In this document: piece after piece, positions 8,565 to 17,795 of the stretch | Layout: every line of letters begins with the position of its first letter | How positions within the stretch are numbered: position 1 is the first letter of the stretch | DNA from: Bosea sp. AS-1 | GTDB taxonomy: Bacteria > Pseudomonadota > Alphaproteobacteria > Rhizobiales > Beijerinckiaceae | DNA length: 64,000 nucleotides | Reading direction: 5' to 3' | Assembly: GCF_002220095.1 (NCBI RefSeq) | Contig: NZ_CP022372.1 | Span: 1,956,501-2,020,500, forward strand | Notes under the pieces: model-generated | Seen by the model: only the letters and a program-made list of their open reading frames with translations | What the model was told of the DNA's origin: nothing | Databases searched by the model: none | Position numbers and translations under genes: made by a program

Positions 8565-10001
8565 ATGAGCCTGCCCGCCGCGTCGCTTCACGAAACTTCC
8601 AGCGTTGCTGCGCTGCCGCCGTTGCGCGAGGCCGTCGAGGCCGTGACGCAGGCGCTGGCTGCCCGCTTCGGCAACCGGCTGGTCACCAGCCTGGCGGTCC
8701 GACAGCAGCACGGCCACACGCTGACCTGGATCCCGAACCAGGCGCCGGACGCGGTGGTGTTTCCGCAGAGCACGGAAGAGGTCTCCGAGATCGTGAAGCT
8801 CTGCGCCGCGCATGGCGTGCCGGTCATCGCCTTCGGCACCGGCACCTCGCTCGAGGGTCATGTCAACGCGCCCTTCGGCGGCGTCTCGATCGACATGTCG
8901 CAGATGAAGCGGATCGTCGCCGTCCACGCCGAGGATCTCGACGTGGTGGTGGAGCCCGGCGTCACCCGCAAGGAGCTCAACGAACATCTGCGCGACCAGG
9001 GACTGATGTTCCCGATCGATCCGGGCGCCGATGCCTCGATCGGCGGCATGGCGGCGACGCGGGCCTCGGGCACCAATGCCGTGCGCTACGGCACGATGAA
9101 GGACAATGTGCTGTCGCTGAAGGCAGTAATGGCGGACGGCTCGGTCGTCACCACCGCGACTCGCGCCCGCAAGACCTCGGCCGGCTACGACCTCACGCGC
9201 CTCCTGGTCGGTTCGGAAGGCACCCTCGGCATCATCACAGAGGTCACGCTGAAGCTGCACGGCATTCCGGAGGCGATCGCCGCCGGCGTTTGCCCCTTCC
9301 CCTCGGTGAAGGCGGCCTGCGACGCAACGATCCTGACGATCCAGAGCGGGCTGCCGGTCGCGCGCATCGAGCTGCTCGACGATTCGATGATCCGGGGCGT
9401 CAACCTGCACGCCAAGCTCGGCCTGCCGGAGACGACGATGCTGTTCGTCGAGTTCCATGGCACCGAGGCTGGTGTCGCCGAGCAGTCGGAACGTTTCGGA
9501 GAGATCGCGGCCGAATTCGGCGGCGGCCCGTTCGAATGGGCGACCAAGGCCGAGGATCGCTCTAAGCTCTGGCAGGCGCGCCACGACGCCTATTGGGCGG
9601 CGAAGGCGCTCCGGCCCGGCGTCGACTCGGTCGCGACCGACGTCTGCGTGCCGATCTCGCGGCTGGCCGAATGCGTCGAGGAGACCAAGCGCGACATCGA
9701 GGAAAGCGGGCTGATCGCACCGATCGCCGGCCATGTCGGCGATGGCAATTTCCACACGCAGCCCCTCGTCGACCTGGATGACCCAGACGAGGTGGCGCGG
9801 GCTCAGGCCTTCATCGACCGGCTGGTGAAGCGGGCGCTCGCCATGGGCGGCACTTGCACCGGCGAGCACGGCGTCGGCCAGAAGAAGGTGAAATATCTCG
9901 AGCTCGAGCATGGGCCGGAGGCGCTGGCGATGATGCGCACGCTGAAGCGGGCGCTCGACCCGCAGAACATCCTCAATCCGGGCAAAATCCTCGTTCTGTG
10001 A
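8565..10001 (+). CDS. FAD-binding oxidase, D-lactate/glycolate dehydrogenase type
   Basis: A 478-residue flavoprotein of the PCMH/GlcD family that oxidises 2-hydroxy acids, probably D-lactate, passing electrons to cytochrome or quinone. The FAD-binding part contains FGTGTSLEGHV, VEPGVTRKELNEHL and GADASIGGMAATRASG. The substrate-binding cap ends with AGHVGDGNFHT (metal/carboxylate binding) and CTGEHGVGQKK. The C-terminal LDPQNILNPGKI is standard. No GlcE or GlcF partner follows, so a stand-alone Dld-like enzyme is favoured over a glycolate oxidase subunit. A TTG two codons earlier is in frame; the ATG at 8565 is preferred. Confidence 0.88.
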   Translation: MSLPAASLHETSSVAALPPLREAVEAVTQALAARFGNRLVTSLAVRQQHGHTLTWIPNQAPDAVVFPQSTEEVSEIVKLCAAHGVPVIAFGTGTSLEGHVNAPFGGVSIDMSQMKRIVAVHAEDLDVVVEPGVTRKELNEHLRDQGLMFPIDPGADASIGGMAATRASGTNAVRYGTMKDNVLSLKAVMADGSVVTTATRARKTSAGYDLTRLLVGSEGTLGIITEVTLKLHGIPEAIAAGVCPFPSVKAACDATILTIQSGLPVARIELLDDSMIRGVNLHAKLGLPETTMLFVEFHGTEAGVAEQSERFGEIAAEFGGGPFEWATKAEDRSKLWQARHDAYWAAKALRPGVDSVATDVCVPISRLAECVEETKRDIEESGLIAPIAGHVGDGNFHTQPLVDLDDPDEVARAQAFIDRLVKRALAMGGTCTGEHGVGQKKVKYLELEHGPEALAMMRTLKRALDPQNILNPGKILVL

Positions 10002-10097
10002 CATCGCAGCCGCTTGCGCACCCCCGCGGCTTGGCCGAAATGTCGTGATCTCGCCGCGACTTGCGGGCAAGTTGAACGGCAGGCTTCGGCGCGAGCC

Positions 10098-10192
10098 GTC
10101 GTTGCGAGGAGCGCGGGCTCCGAAGTGATCCAGGGGGCGGGTCGGGACGACCCACCCGTTCCCGCGGATCGTTTCGCTCTGCTTGCAATGAC
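10098..10192. repeat. Dispersed palindromic repeat element (GTCGTTGCGAG...CTTGCAATGAC)
   Basis: The termini GTCGTTGCGAG and CTTGCAATGAC are imperfect inverted complements, with GAAGTGATCCAGGGGG inside the left arm and TCGTTTCGCTCTG inside the right. This matches the common alphaproteobacterial intergenic palindrome whose ends read GTCATTGCGAG and CTCGCAATGAC. It fills most of the 241-base gap before the AsmA gene. It appears once in the window. Confidence 0.65.
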
Positions 10193-10242
10193 ATTCGGGG
10201 CTGACGCCCTTTTACCACCGCGACAGGAGCAGAAAGCGGAAT

Positions 10243-13200
10243 TTGCGTGAAACTCTGACAGTCCTCGCAGCCTTGCTGGTGCTGACGCTCCTGGCGGCCC
10301 TGATCGGCCCCGGCTTCGTCGACTGGCGCGTTTATCGGTCACAGTTCGAAACGCAATTGAGCGAGGCGCTCGGCGTCGAGACGACGGTCAGCGGGGATAT
10401 CCGCCTGCGGCTGCTGCCTTCGCCGCGGATCACGCTGGGCGGCTTGCGGATCGGCGAGCCGGGCGAGGCGAGTTCGGCCACGGTCGAGACGGCCACCGTC
10501 GAGCTGGCTCTGGCCTCGCTGGCGCGCGGCGAGTTCCGTTTCTCCGAGGCGAGCTTCGATGGCGCCACGCTATCGCTCATACTCGATCCGAACGGGGCGA
10601 TCCGCCTGCCTCAGCGCAGGAGCGGCGGCTTGCCGTCGCAGGCGAGCCTCGACCGGCTGACGATCAGCCGCTCGGCGCTGATCTGGCGCGACCCAGCCAA
10701 GGCGCCAGTGACGATCGCGCCGATCGCCGCCGAGGTTTCGGCGGTGAGCCTGGCCGGGCCCTGGCGCTTCGAGGGCGAGGTTGCGGGCGTTTCGGTGCGA
10801 GTCTCCACCGGCGAGATGGAGGAGGGCGGACGGCTCAGGGCCAAGGCCTTCCTCACCGGCGACAATCTGCAGTTCAATTTCGATGGGGCGCTGCTCCTGC
10901 CGCAGAGGAACGGCGGTGTCGGCGCCGAGGTGGACGGCCTGTTCAACCTTTCGCCGGGCGGGGCGGTGGCGCTGTCCGGCCGGGTCCGTGGCGGCAGCCG
11001 CCAGCTCGATCTTACGGGATTGACGCTCGATCTCGCCGGCGGTGCGGCGCGGCTGGAGGGCGAGGGACAATATCTGCTGGCGAACGGCACCGGCTCGCTC
11101 GCGCTGCGGGCGCGGCGGCTCGATGCCGATGCGCTGGCGACGGCACTCGCCGAGCGCAAGGGCTTCGAGCAGGCGTTGCAGGGCCTGCCCGGCAGCTTCG
11201 ACATCAGCCTCGATCTCGACCAGATGATCTGGCGTGGCGAAGATTTCTCGGCGCTCGCGCTGCGGGGCAAACTGCACGACCATGGGCTGTCCGACGCCAC
11301 CGCCTCGTTGCGCGTCGCCGGCGCGCTGGTTGGCGCCAGCGGCAGCTTGAGCGAGCGGGAGGCGTCCGGACGGCTGACCGTCAAGGCAGAGGATGCGCGT
11401 CGCGTCGCGCTGGTACTGGCGCGCAACGGACTCGACCCGGCCCTTGGGGACATGATCGCACGGCTCGGCCGGATCGACGCCGACGCCACGGGGGGCTGGA
11501 GCGAAGCCGGCCTCGCTTTCCAGCATCTGCTGGTCGCCGGATCTTCGGGGCTGCGGCTCGAAGCCGCGGGCGAATTGACCGACAAGCGGCTCGCCGCCAG
11601 GGCGACTGTGAATGGGCTCGACCTCAACAGCCTGCCGCCGGGGACGAGCTTCGCCGGGCTGTTCGGCACGCGCGACATCGCGCTCGACCTGTCGCTGGCC
11701 AATGCGCGTTTCCGCAATGCGCCGCCGGGCTCGGGCTCGCTCGACCTCAAGCGCGAGGGCGATAGCTGGCGGCTGAGTCGACTCTCGGTCGATGGTTTCG
11801 GCGGGGTGAGCGTGACCGGTTCCGGCGCCTTGCTGGCGGAGGGCGGCGAGATTTCCGGACGCGTGCGGGCGCCGCGTTTCGAGACCCTGGCCGCGCTTGC
11901 CGGGCCGCTGCTGCCGGAGAAGGCTGCGCAGGTGCTCGCCCGTGCCGGCGACGGGCTGTCGCGGCTCGATGCCGGTTTCCGGCTGACACGTGCGGCCTCG
12001 GGCGAGACCGGGTTTTCGGCACAGGGTACGGCGGCGGCCGGCAAGCTCTCGGTCGATGGCCGGCTCGACCGGTCCGGAACCTGGCAACGCGCGACGCTCG
12101 GCTTCGACCTCACCGACCGGCGGCAGGCTTTCGCGGCGCTCGGGCTACCGGCACCGACGCAGAGCGGGCCGGGCAAGCTCACGCTCGATCTGGGCGGCGG
12201 TCGCGCGGTCGGCTCGCTGGCCGGGCCGGGGCTGTCGGTCGTGGTCGAGGATGGGGCAGGCGGATCGCAACTCACCCTGCAGGCGGACGGACCGGACCAG
12301 ATCCTCGCGGAAGGCCCGGCGCGACTGTTGCCCGATGGGGTTCTCGATGCCCATGCCCGGCTGCGGATAAGCGAGGAGACCGTCAGGCTCGACGACATCG
12401 CTGCCAATCTTGGCGGTGCTGCCGCGACGGGCTCGCTCACCCTGCCGCGTGAGGGGCGCTATCAGGGGCGCTTCTCCGTCCCCGGAGCCGATCTGCGCGG
12501 GCTGATCGGCGCTGCGCTGGGTCAGGCGTCACCCACCGTCGGCTCGCTCTGGTCGACGGCACGATTCGGGCGCATCGCCGAGCTGCCCGAGATGGATGTG
12601 GCAGTCGAGGCCGGCGTGCTGACGCTGGTCGATGGCGTGGTTCTTCAGAAAGCTCGCTTCGCGCTCAGGTCCGATCAGGACGGGCTCAGGCTCGAGGATG
12701 TGGCCGGCAGCTATGGTGGCGGGCAGGTATCCGGCCGGCTCGGCCTGAGGCGTGATGGCGGATTGGCACAACTCAATGGCCGGATCGATCTCGCGGGCGT
12801 CGATCTTGCCGGGCTGACCAAGGCGGCGGTCGCAGGTAAGGGGGCGGGGCGTTTCGAGTTCGGCGGCGCTGGCGAGACCCCAGCGCGGCTGGTCGCGGGG
12901 CTGAGCGGGGCCGGCAGTCTGTCGCTCGCCGGCACGCGTCTCGCGCGCTTCGATCCCAAGGCCTACGATCGTATCATCGCCAATACCGGTGAGGACGCCT
13001 CAGAAAGCGACGCCTCGCGGTTGCGCGACCGGCTGGCCGAGGCGCTCGACAAGGATTCCTGGGCGCTGGGCGACGTGACGCTGCCCTTCACGCTGGCCGG
13101 CGGGTTGATCCGGCTGCAGCCGTTCTCGTTCGAGCGCAACGGACTGAAGGCCGAGGCGAGCGGTACGGTCGATCTGCGCGGGCTGACTGCGGATCTGAGG

Positions 13201-13830
13201 CTCGGCCTGAGGCCGATCGGTCCATTGCCGAAAGGCTGGCCGGGCGATGCGCCGCAGGTCGGGATCGCCTGGCGCGGACCGCTCTTGGATCTCAGGCGCG
13301 AGAGCGATGTGAGCGCGCTTTCGAATACCGTGGCGGCACGGGCGCTGGCGCGTGAGATCGAGCGGGTCGAGGCCTTCGAGGCTGATGCGCGCGAGCGGGC
13401 GATGCACGCACGCCGGCTTCGGGCCGAGCGCGAGATGCGCGAGAACGAGCGCCAGCTCAATCTCTTCCTGAAGGCGCAGGAGGAAGCGCGCCTCGCCGAG
13501 GAGAAGCGCCAGGAAGAGCTGCGGCGGGCCGAGGAACAGCGCAGGCTCGCGGAAGAGCAGCGCAAGCAGGCCGAACAGGCCAGAGCCGAACAGGAGGCGC
13601 GGCGCCGGGCCGAAGTCGAGGAGCGTGCGCGAGCGGCGGCCGAGCGTGCTGCTGCGCAACCGGCTCCGACGCCGCCCTCACCGCAGCCTCAGCCGGGGCC
13701 GCTCGTCCTGCCGAGCGCGCCGCGGGCGAGCTCCCCCGAAGGGACGGTGCAGACGCCGCCGGCAAGCACGCCAGCTCAGCCGTTCCAGATCGCTCCCATG
13801 CCGCCGCCGCGCAACGCGCCGCTGAACTGA
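10243..13830 (+). CDS. AsmA family protein, very large, with coiled-coil tail
   Basis: A 1195-residue envelope protein. Residues 4-26 form the single N-terminal membrane anchor, followed by the AsmA signature region (VDWRVYRSQFE, GDIRLRLLPSPRITLGGLRI). The long middle is repetitive beta-rich sequence, as expected for bridge-like AsmA/TamB/VPS13-type lipid conduits. AsmA proteins act in outer-membrane biogenesis and lipid transport across the periplasm. Unusual here is the C terminus: about residues 1034-1138 are a Glu/Arg/Gln-rich coiled coil (EEQRRLAEEQRKQAEQARAE), then a Pro-rich tail to the end. The start is TTG at 10243; a GGAG lies about 14 bases upstream. Codon use resembles its neighbours. 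Confidence 0.88.
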   Translation: MRETLTVLAALLVLTLLAALIGPGFVDWRVYRSQFETQLSEALGVETTVSGDIRLRLLPSPRITLGGLRIGEPGEASSATVETATVELALASLARGEFRFSEASFDGATLSLILDPNGAIRLPQRRSGGLPSQASLDRLTISRSALIWRDPAKAPVTIAPIAAEVSAVSLAGPWRFEGEVAGVSVRVSTGEMEEGGRLRAKAFLTGDNLQFNFDGALLLPQRNGGVGAEVDGLFNLSPGGAVALSGRVRGGSRQLDLTGLTLDLAGGAARLEGEGQYLLANGTGSLALRARRLDADALATALAERKGFEQALQGLPGSFDISLDLDQMIWRGEDFSALALRGKLHDHGLSDATASLRVAGALVGASGSLSEREASGRLTVKAEDARRVALVLARNGLDPALGDMIARLGRIDADATGGWSEAGLAFQHLLVAGSSGLRLEAAGELTDKRLAARATVNGLDLNSLPPGTSFAGLFGTRDIALDLSLANARFRNAPPGSGSLDLKREGDSWRLSRLSVDGFGGVSVTGSGALLAEGGEISGRVRAPRFETLAALAGPLLPEKAAQVLARAGDGLSRLDAGFRLTRAASGETGFSAQGTAAAGKLSVDGRLDRSGTWQRATLGFDLTDRRQAFAALGLPAPTQSGPGKLTLDLGGGRAVGSLAGPGLSVVVEDGAGGSQLTLQADGPDQILAEGPARLLPDGVLDAHARLRISEETVRLDDIAANLGGAAATGSLTLPREGRYQGRFSVPGADLRGLIGAALGQASPTVGSLWSTARFGRIAELPEMDVAVEAGVLTLVDGVVLQKARFALRSDQDGLRLEDVAGSYGGGQVSGRLGLRRDGGLAQLNGRIDLAGVDLAGLTKAAVAGKGAGRFEFGGAGETPARLVAGLSGAGSLSLAGTRLARFDPKAYDRIIANTGEDASESDASRLRDRLAEALDKDSWALGDVTLPFTLAGGLIRLQPFSFERNGLKAEASGTVDLRGLTADLRLGLRPIGPLPKGWPGDAPQVGIAWRGPLLDLRRESDVSALSNTVAARALAREIERVEAFEADARERAMHARRLRAEREMRENERQLNLFLKAQEEARLAEEKRQEELRRAEEQRRLAEEQRKQAEQARAEQEARRRAEVEERARAAAERAAAQPAPTPPSPQPQPGPLVLPSAPRASSPEGTVQTPPASTPAQPFQIAPMPPPRNAPLN

Positions 13831-13924
13831 GATGCTGATTCAACAGCTTCCCAGATTGATTCCGGTTCTGCCTGTAAGGCTCTGAGCTGATGGGTTTGTT
13901 TTGCGAGGGCGATGAGGCGCTGCT

Positions 13925-14152
13925 TCAGCCTCGCGCCCCGGCTAACTTCCGATAATGCGCTAGCGCGTGGAGGCGCAGCGCTGCCGAGAGGTTGATGTTG
14001 CCGCGGGCGGTATCGATCTCGGCGATCAGGGTGGCGAGGCTGCGGCCTTCACCGGCGGCGATCTCTTTCAGCGCTTCCCAGAACTCATCTTCGAGCGAGA
14101 CGCTGGTGCGGTGGCCGGCAATACTGAGCGAGCGCTTGCGCTCCGGCGTCAT
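13925..14152 (-). CDS. Ribbon-helix-helix domain protein
   Basis: A 75-residue protein of the RHH_4 type. The stretch KRSLSIAGHRTSVSLEDEFWEALKEIAAGEG matches a beta-strand plus two helices of a ribbon-helix-helix DNA-binding fold, although in this family DNA targets are not established. Its ATG overlaps the stop codon of the DUF4169 gene (ATGA), so it is the last gene of the sspB-fumC-DUF4169-RHH unit. Confidence 0.8.
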   Translation of the reverse strand: MTPERKRSLSIAGHRTSVSLEDEFWEALKEIAAGEGRSLATLIAEIDTARGNINLSAALRLHALAHYRKLAGARG

Positions 14153-14346
14153 GCCTTCTCCGGCGCGTCATCCCGCGACAGGCGGTGGCCTTCGATATGG
14201 CGTTCGGCCTTGGCGCGCTCGGCCTCGGTGAGATTGCGTTCTGCCTTGCTGCGCCCGAAGGCGATGCGGTTCTGCTCGGCCTGCTTGCCGGCTTCCGTGC
14301 GCGCCTTTTGCTTGCGGGCACGGCGGAGGTTGACGATCTCGGCCAT
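14149..14346 (-). CDS. DUF4169 family protein
   Basis: A 65-residue, very basic and polar protein beginning MAEIVNLRRARKQKAR and continuing FGRSKAERNLTEAERAKAERH, the conserved core of DUF4169. It is likely largely helical with no membrane segment. Function unknown. The start is the ATG at 14344-14346; an in-frame ATG six codons upstream would overlap the end of fumC. It lies 14 bases after fumC and overlaps the RHH gene by four bases. Confidence 0.82.
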   Translation of the reverse strand: MAEIVNLRRARKQKARTEAGKQAEQNRIAFGRSKAERNLTEAERAKAERHIEGHRLSRDDAPEKA

Positions 14347-14360
14347 GGCGGAGCTTCCGT

Positions 14361-15755
14361 TCAAGCGGGGCTGAGCATCTTCTCAGGCCGCACCGTCTCG
14401 TCGAAGAGCTTCGCGTCGACGCCGGCCTTCAGCGCTTCCTCGCGCAGTGTCGTGCCGTTGTGATGGGCGGCCTTGGCGATGCTCGCGGCCTTGTCGTAGC
14501 CGATCGCGGGGGCGAGGGCCGTCACCAGCATCAGCGAGCGCGACAGCAGGTCCTTGAGCTGCGCCTCGTTGGGTACGATGCCCTCCACGCAGTTGATGCG
14601 GAAGCTGTCTGCCGCATCGGCCAGGAGCCGCACCGACTGAAGGAAGGCGGCGGCGATTACCGGCTTGAAGACGTTGAGCTCGAAATGGCCCTGGGAGGCG
14701 GCGAAGCCGATCGTCGCCTGATTGCCGTGGACCTGGGTCGCGACCATGGTCAGCGCCTCGGCCTGGGTCGGGTTGACCTTACCGGGCATGATCGAGGAGC
14801 CGGGCTCGTTCTCGGGCAGGCTGATCTCGCCGAGGCCGGAGCGTGGGCCGGAGCCCATCAGGCGGATGTCGTTGCCGATCTTGAACAGGTCGGAGGCGAG
14901 CGCGGCGAGCGTGCCATGGGCGGCAGCCAACGCGCCGTGGCTCGCCAGCGCCTCGAACTTGTTGTCGGCGCTGCGGAAGGGCAGGCCGGACAGGATCGCG
15001 ACCTCCTTGGCGAAGAGCACCGCGAAATCGGGATGAGTATTGAGGCCGGTGCCGACGGCGGTGCCGCCCTGGGCCAGCGCGTAGAGCCCGCCGAGCGCCG
15101 CCTCTATGCGGCCGATGCCGAGATGAAGCTGCATGGCGTAGCCGGAGAATTCCTGGCCAAGCGTGACAGGAGTGGCGTCCTGCAGATGGGTGCGGCCGAT
15201 CTTCACCAGGTCCTTGAAGGCTTCGGCCTTGGTGGCGAGCGCGGTTTCAAGGTTGTGTAACGCAGGGAGCAGCCTGCGCGTGATCTCCAACACGGCGGCG
15301 ATATGCATCGCGGTCGGGAAGGAATCGTTGGAGGACTGGCCGCGATTGACGTGGTCGTTCGGGTGCACCGGGCTCTTGGCGCCAAGGCCGGCGCCAAGCA
15401 ATTCGTTGGCGCGATTCGCGAGCACCTCGTTGGCGTTCATGTTGGACTGGGTTCCGGAACCCGTTTGCCAGATCACCAGCGGGAAATGATCGTCGAACTT
15501 GCCGGCGAGCGCCTCGTCCGAAGCCTGGCCGATGGCGCCGGCGACGCGCTGGTCGAGCAGGCCGAGGCGGGCATTGACGCGAGCGGCGGCCTTCTTGACC
15601 AGCACCAAAGCGTGGACCAGCGGCAGTGGCATGCGCTCGCGCTCGCCGCCGATCTTGAAATTCTCCAGCGAGCGCTGTGTCTGCGCGCCCCAGTAGCGAT
15701 CCGCCGGCACGGCGATCGGGCCGAAGGAATCGGTTTCGGTGCGCGTCTCGGTCAT
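14361..15755 (-). CDS. fumC: Class II fumarate hydratase
   Basis: Interconverts fumarate and L-malate in the TCA cycle, as an oxygen-stable, cofactor-free homotetramer. The protein has 464 residues, the usual FumC length. Visible motifs are [13 protein letters not shown] (active-site threonine/serine region), [14 protein letters not shown] (substrate-binding histidine) and the lyase signature [10 protein letters not shown]. It lies 25 bases downstream of sspB and is followed by DUF4169 and RHH genes, an arrangement I recall from other Rhizobiales. Confidence 0.96.
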   Translation of the reverse strand: MTETRTETDSFGPIAVPADRYWGAQTQRSLENFKIGGERERMPLPLVHALVLVKKAAARVNARLGLLDQRVAGAIGQASDEALAGKFDDHFPLVIWQTGSGTQSNMNANEVLANRANELLGAGLGAKSPVHPNDHVNRGQSSNDSFPTAMHIAAVLEITRRLLPALHNLETALATKAEAFKDLVKIGRTHLQDATPVTLGQEFSGYAMQLHLGIGRIEAALGGLYALAQGGTAVGTGLNTHPDFAVLFAKEVAILSGLPFRSADNKFEALASHGALAAAHGTLAALASDLFKIGNDIRLMGSGPRSGLGEISLPENEPGSSIMPGKVNPTQAEALTMVATQVHGNQATIGFAASQGHFELNVFKPVIAAAFLQSVRLLADAADSFRINCVEGIVPNEAQLKDLLSRSLMLVTALAPAIGYDKAASIAKAAHHNGTTLREEALKAGVDAKLFDETVRPEKMLSPA

Positions 15756-15780
15756 GGGATCAAGTCCGTCAGCTGCGTCG

Positions 15781-16374
15781 TCAGGTCTTCTTGCGGAAGG
15801 AATCGAGGCTGACGACTTCGGCGGTACCGCGGCCGTCGCCGTCGCTCTCGGAGGCCGCGGCCTCCTTGTCGCCGGCCTTGCCGTCGCCGTCGGAAGTTTC
15901 CGCCTCGGCCGCCTTCGATTTCACGGCCGGAACACCCGCCGGCACGACTTTGGCCGGCAGTGGGGTCGGCGCGTCCGCCGTTTCGGGCTCCTGCGGGACC
16001 TCGGCCTCCTCGGGCGCGTCCTGCGTCTCGAATTTGAGGCCGAACTGCACGGAGGGGTCGAAGAAGGTCGTGATCGCGTCGAAGGGCACAAGCAGCCTCT
16101 CCGGCACGCCGGAGAACGACAGGCCGACCTCGAAGGCATGGTCGCTGACGCTCAGATCCCAGAACTGGTGCTGGAGGACGATGGTCATCTCCTCCGGATG
16201 CTTCTCGCGCAGGCGCTGCGACAGGCGCACGCCCGGAGCCCCCGTGCGGAAGGTGACATAGAAATGATGCTCGCCCGGCAGCCCGTCGCGCGCGGCCTCC
16301 GACAGGATCTTGCGGACGACGCCCTTGAGCGCCTCCTGGACCATCAGATCGTAACGAAGGACATCCTTGGACAT
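15781..16374 (-). CDS. sspB: ClpXP adaptor SspB, alphaproteobacterial type
   Basis: Delivers tmRNA-tagged proteins to the ClpXP protease. The folded tag-binding domain is about residues 1-115 ([24 protein letters not shown]). It is followed by an acidic Pro/Ala/Glu-rich linker and a short C-terminal module, [10 protein letters not shown], which is the expected ClpX-docking peptide. Length is 197 residues, longer than E. coli SspB because of the linker. It lies only about 65 bases downstream of the ssrA gene on the same strand, so the tag-encoding RNA and the tag adaptor are neighbours. Confidence 0.9.
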   Translation of the reverse strand: MSKDVLRYDLMVQEALKGVVRKILSEAARDGLPGEHHFYVTFRTGAPGVRLSQRLREKHPEEMTIVLQHQFWDLSVSDHAFEVGLSFSGVPERLLVPFDAITTFFDPSVQFGLKFETQDAPEEAEVPQEPETADAPTPLPAKVVPAGVPAVKSKAAEAETSDGDGKAGDKEAAASESDGDGRGTAEVVSLDSFRKKT

Positions 16375-16438
16375 GTGCGTCGACGTTTCCGCTTCACTAA
16401 ACCCGGCGGGAACAGCCGGCAGGCCAGAACATGAAAGT

Positions 16439-16752
16439 GGAGGCTTCTGTTGCCAGGCGCCTCCGAGCCCCGCCTTACGCGGCTAAGCGCAAGGGCTTTG
16501 GTTTGGGAACCAGCACCGCTTACGCGGCGACAGCAACCCGAGCATTGTTGTCGTTGGCAACTATGCTTTTGGCCCGATAACGGCGGAACCATGCCGAGCA
16601 AAAGGACAACCTTTACACCCTCGTCGATCCTATTTCGCCCCCGCCGAAACCCTGCGTTGTCAGGGCTTTGGTGGAGGCGCCGGGTACCGCCCCCGGGTCC
16701 GAAAGGCTTATTTCGAAATCCGTTTATCGCCATAGCCGTTCTTGCGAGCGGC
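16439..16752 (-). ncRNA. ssrA: tmRNA, circularly permuted two-piece form
   Basis: Read on the minus strand the gene begins with the acceptor piece, which ends in a T-arm (CCGGG-GGCGGTA-CCCGG), then CGCCTCC and ACCA (16669-16679). A 26-base intervening segment follows (16643-16668). The coding piece then begins GGGGGCGAAATAGGATCGAC at 16642. Its first seven bases pair with CGCCTCC (one G-U) to rebuild the acceptor stem. The tag frame follows the expected TAGT signal and encodes ANDNNARVAVAA plus TAA (16520-16558). A hairpin at 16439-16464 marks a late pseudoknot helix. The outer ends are approximate; a TATATT at 16759-16764 could be the -10 box. tmRNA rescues stalled ribosomes. Confidence 0.93.
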
Positions 16753-16839
16753 AGCCGGAATATAGGCATAGCCGCGGCGCGGGAAAAGACCGTTGGCTCG
16801 ATTTCGACAGCAAGGATCATCAGGTGAGGCTTTCGCGCC

Positions 16840-17121
16840 TCAATCGAGAATTCGTCCATCTCGCGCGTCGATGTCGAGGATGATCTCGTCGTCGTCCACG
16901 GTGCGCCCAGCCAGCTCCCAGCGATCGCCCGCGCGGGTGATCTCCTCGACATGGACGAGCCCGGCGCTCCAGGCGATTTCGCGGGCGCGGCTTTCCGAGA
17001 TCGTCTGCCCATCCTCGGGCGAGGTTGCCGCGGCCTGTGCCCATATGGCAGGGCTCGGCAGGGCGGCGAAACCACCGAACAGGGTCAGCGCAAGCAGGCG
17101 AGCCGCACCGTTCATCCGCAT
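16840..17121 (-). CDS. Small exported PepSY-like protein
   Basis: A 93-residue protein with an N-terminal signal peptide (about 1-29, ending near AIWAQA) and a mature part of about 60 residues resembling one PepSY domain: SESRAREIAWSAGLVHVEEITRAGDRWELAGRTV. PepSY domains are periplasmic or extracytoplasmic modules often linked to peptidase inhibition. A second ATG two codons in is an alternative start. Related in layout to the next gene, suggesting a duplicated pair. Its stop lies just upstream of the ssrA promoter region. Specific role unknown. Confidence 0.75.
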   Translation of the reverse strand: MRMNGAARLLALTLFGGFAALPSPAIWAQAAATSPEDGQTISESRAREIAWSAGLVHVEEITRAGDRWELAGRTVDDDEIILDIDARDGRILD

Positions 17122-17216
17122 CTCGAACCTCGTGAATCAGAGGTGCGAAGAGTGCGCTCGAATGCGGCAGGTTTCCGACAGGAGCCATCACGGCCGGTCG
17201 CAATGCCGTGAGGCGA

Positions 17217-17525
17217 TCAGTTCCCGGCCTTGGCCGAGGCGGGCCGCTCCCGCTCCAGTTTGATGATGGTGCCGTCGCTGGCGCGCAGCTTGATCTCGAT
17301 CTCGGAGCCGAGGCTGTCGCGGCCCTCGACCTTCCACTGCCCGTCGTCCAGCTTGATCTCCTCGATGCGGGCGACGCCGTTTTCGGTCGCGATGCGGCGT
17401 GCATCCTCCATGGAGATTCCCTTGTCGGACGGCTTGGGCGGCGTCGTGGAGGGCTGGGCCCATACGGGCGCCGGCAGCGTGAGCGTGGCCATGACGGCCA
17501 GCATCGTCGATCGTCGTGAGAGCAT
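17217..17525 (-). CDS. Small exported PepSY-like protein, second copy
   Basis: A 102-residue protein with signal peptide MLSRRSTMLAVMATLTLPAPVWA and a PepSY-like mature region SMEDARRIATENGVARIEEIKLDDGQW. The ATG at 17523-17525 follows GAGGGAGAGG on its strand; the open frame upstream is unsupported. It lies 95 bases upstream of the other PepSY-like gene on the same strand. Both end in a lysine- or aspartate-rich beta strand (IIKLERE here). Function unknown. Confidence 0.75.
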   Translation of the reverse strand: MLSRRSTMLAVMATLTLPAPVWAQPSTTPPKPSDKGISMEDARRIATENGVARIEEIKLDDGQWKVEGRDSLGSEIEIKLRASDGTIIKLERERPASAKAGN

Positions 17526-17795
17526 GCTTGCCTCTCCCTCGTTCAGGACAGCCGGTGAGGCAACCACAGCGGCCGGGCATTGTTCCGGCCACGCCCTGTC
17601 GCGACATGCTGCAAAGGCTGGGGACGCTTGCCGGCACGGCAGCGCCAAGGCGGTTGCGAGCGGCTATGCTCGCGTGCTTTGCGTTGCCGGAGATGCCCCG
17701 GCCGGCCACGGGGAAGGCGGCGCATCCGCCATGATGCGGTGCGCGGAAGGAAGAGGATTGTCGCGACCGGTATCGCGCGGTCCCAGGAGACAAGA

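Noticed and set aside
16450..16827. A 125-codon frame on the plus strand over the ssrA region
   Set aside because: The stretch is explained by the tmRNA gene on the other strand, with matching acceptor stem, T-arm, CCA and tag.
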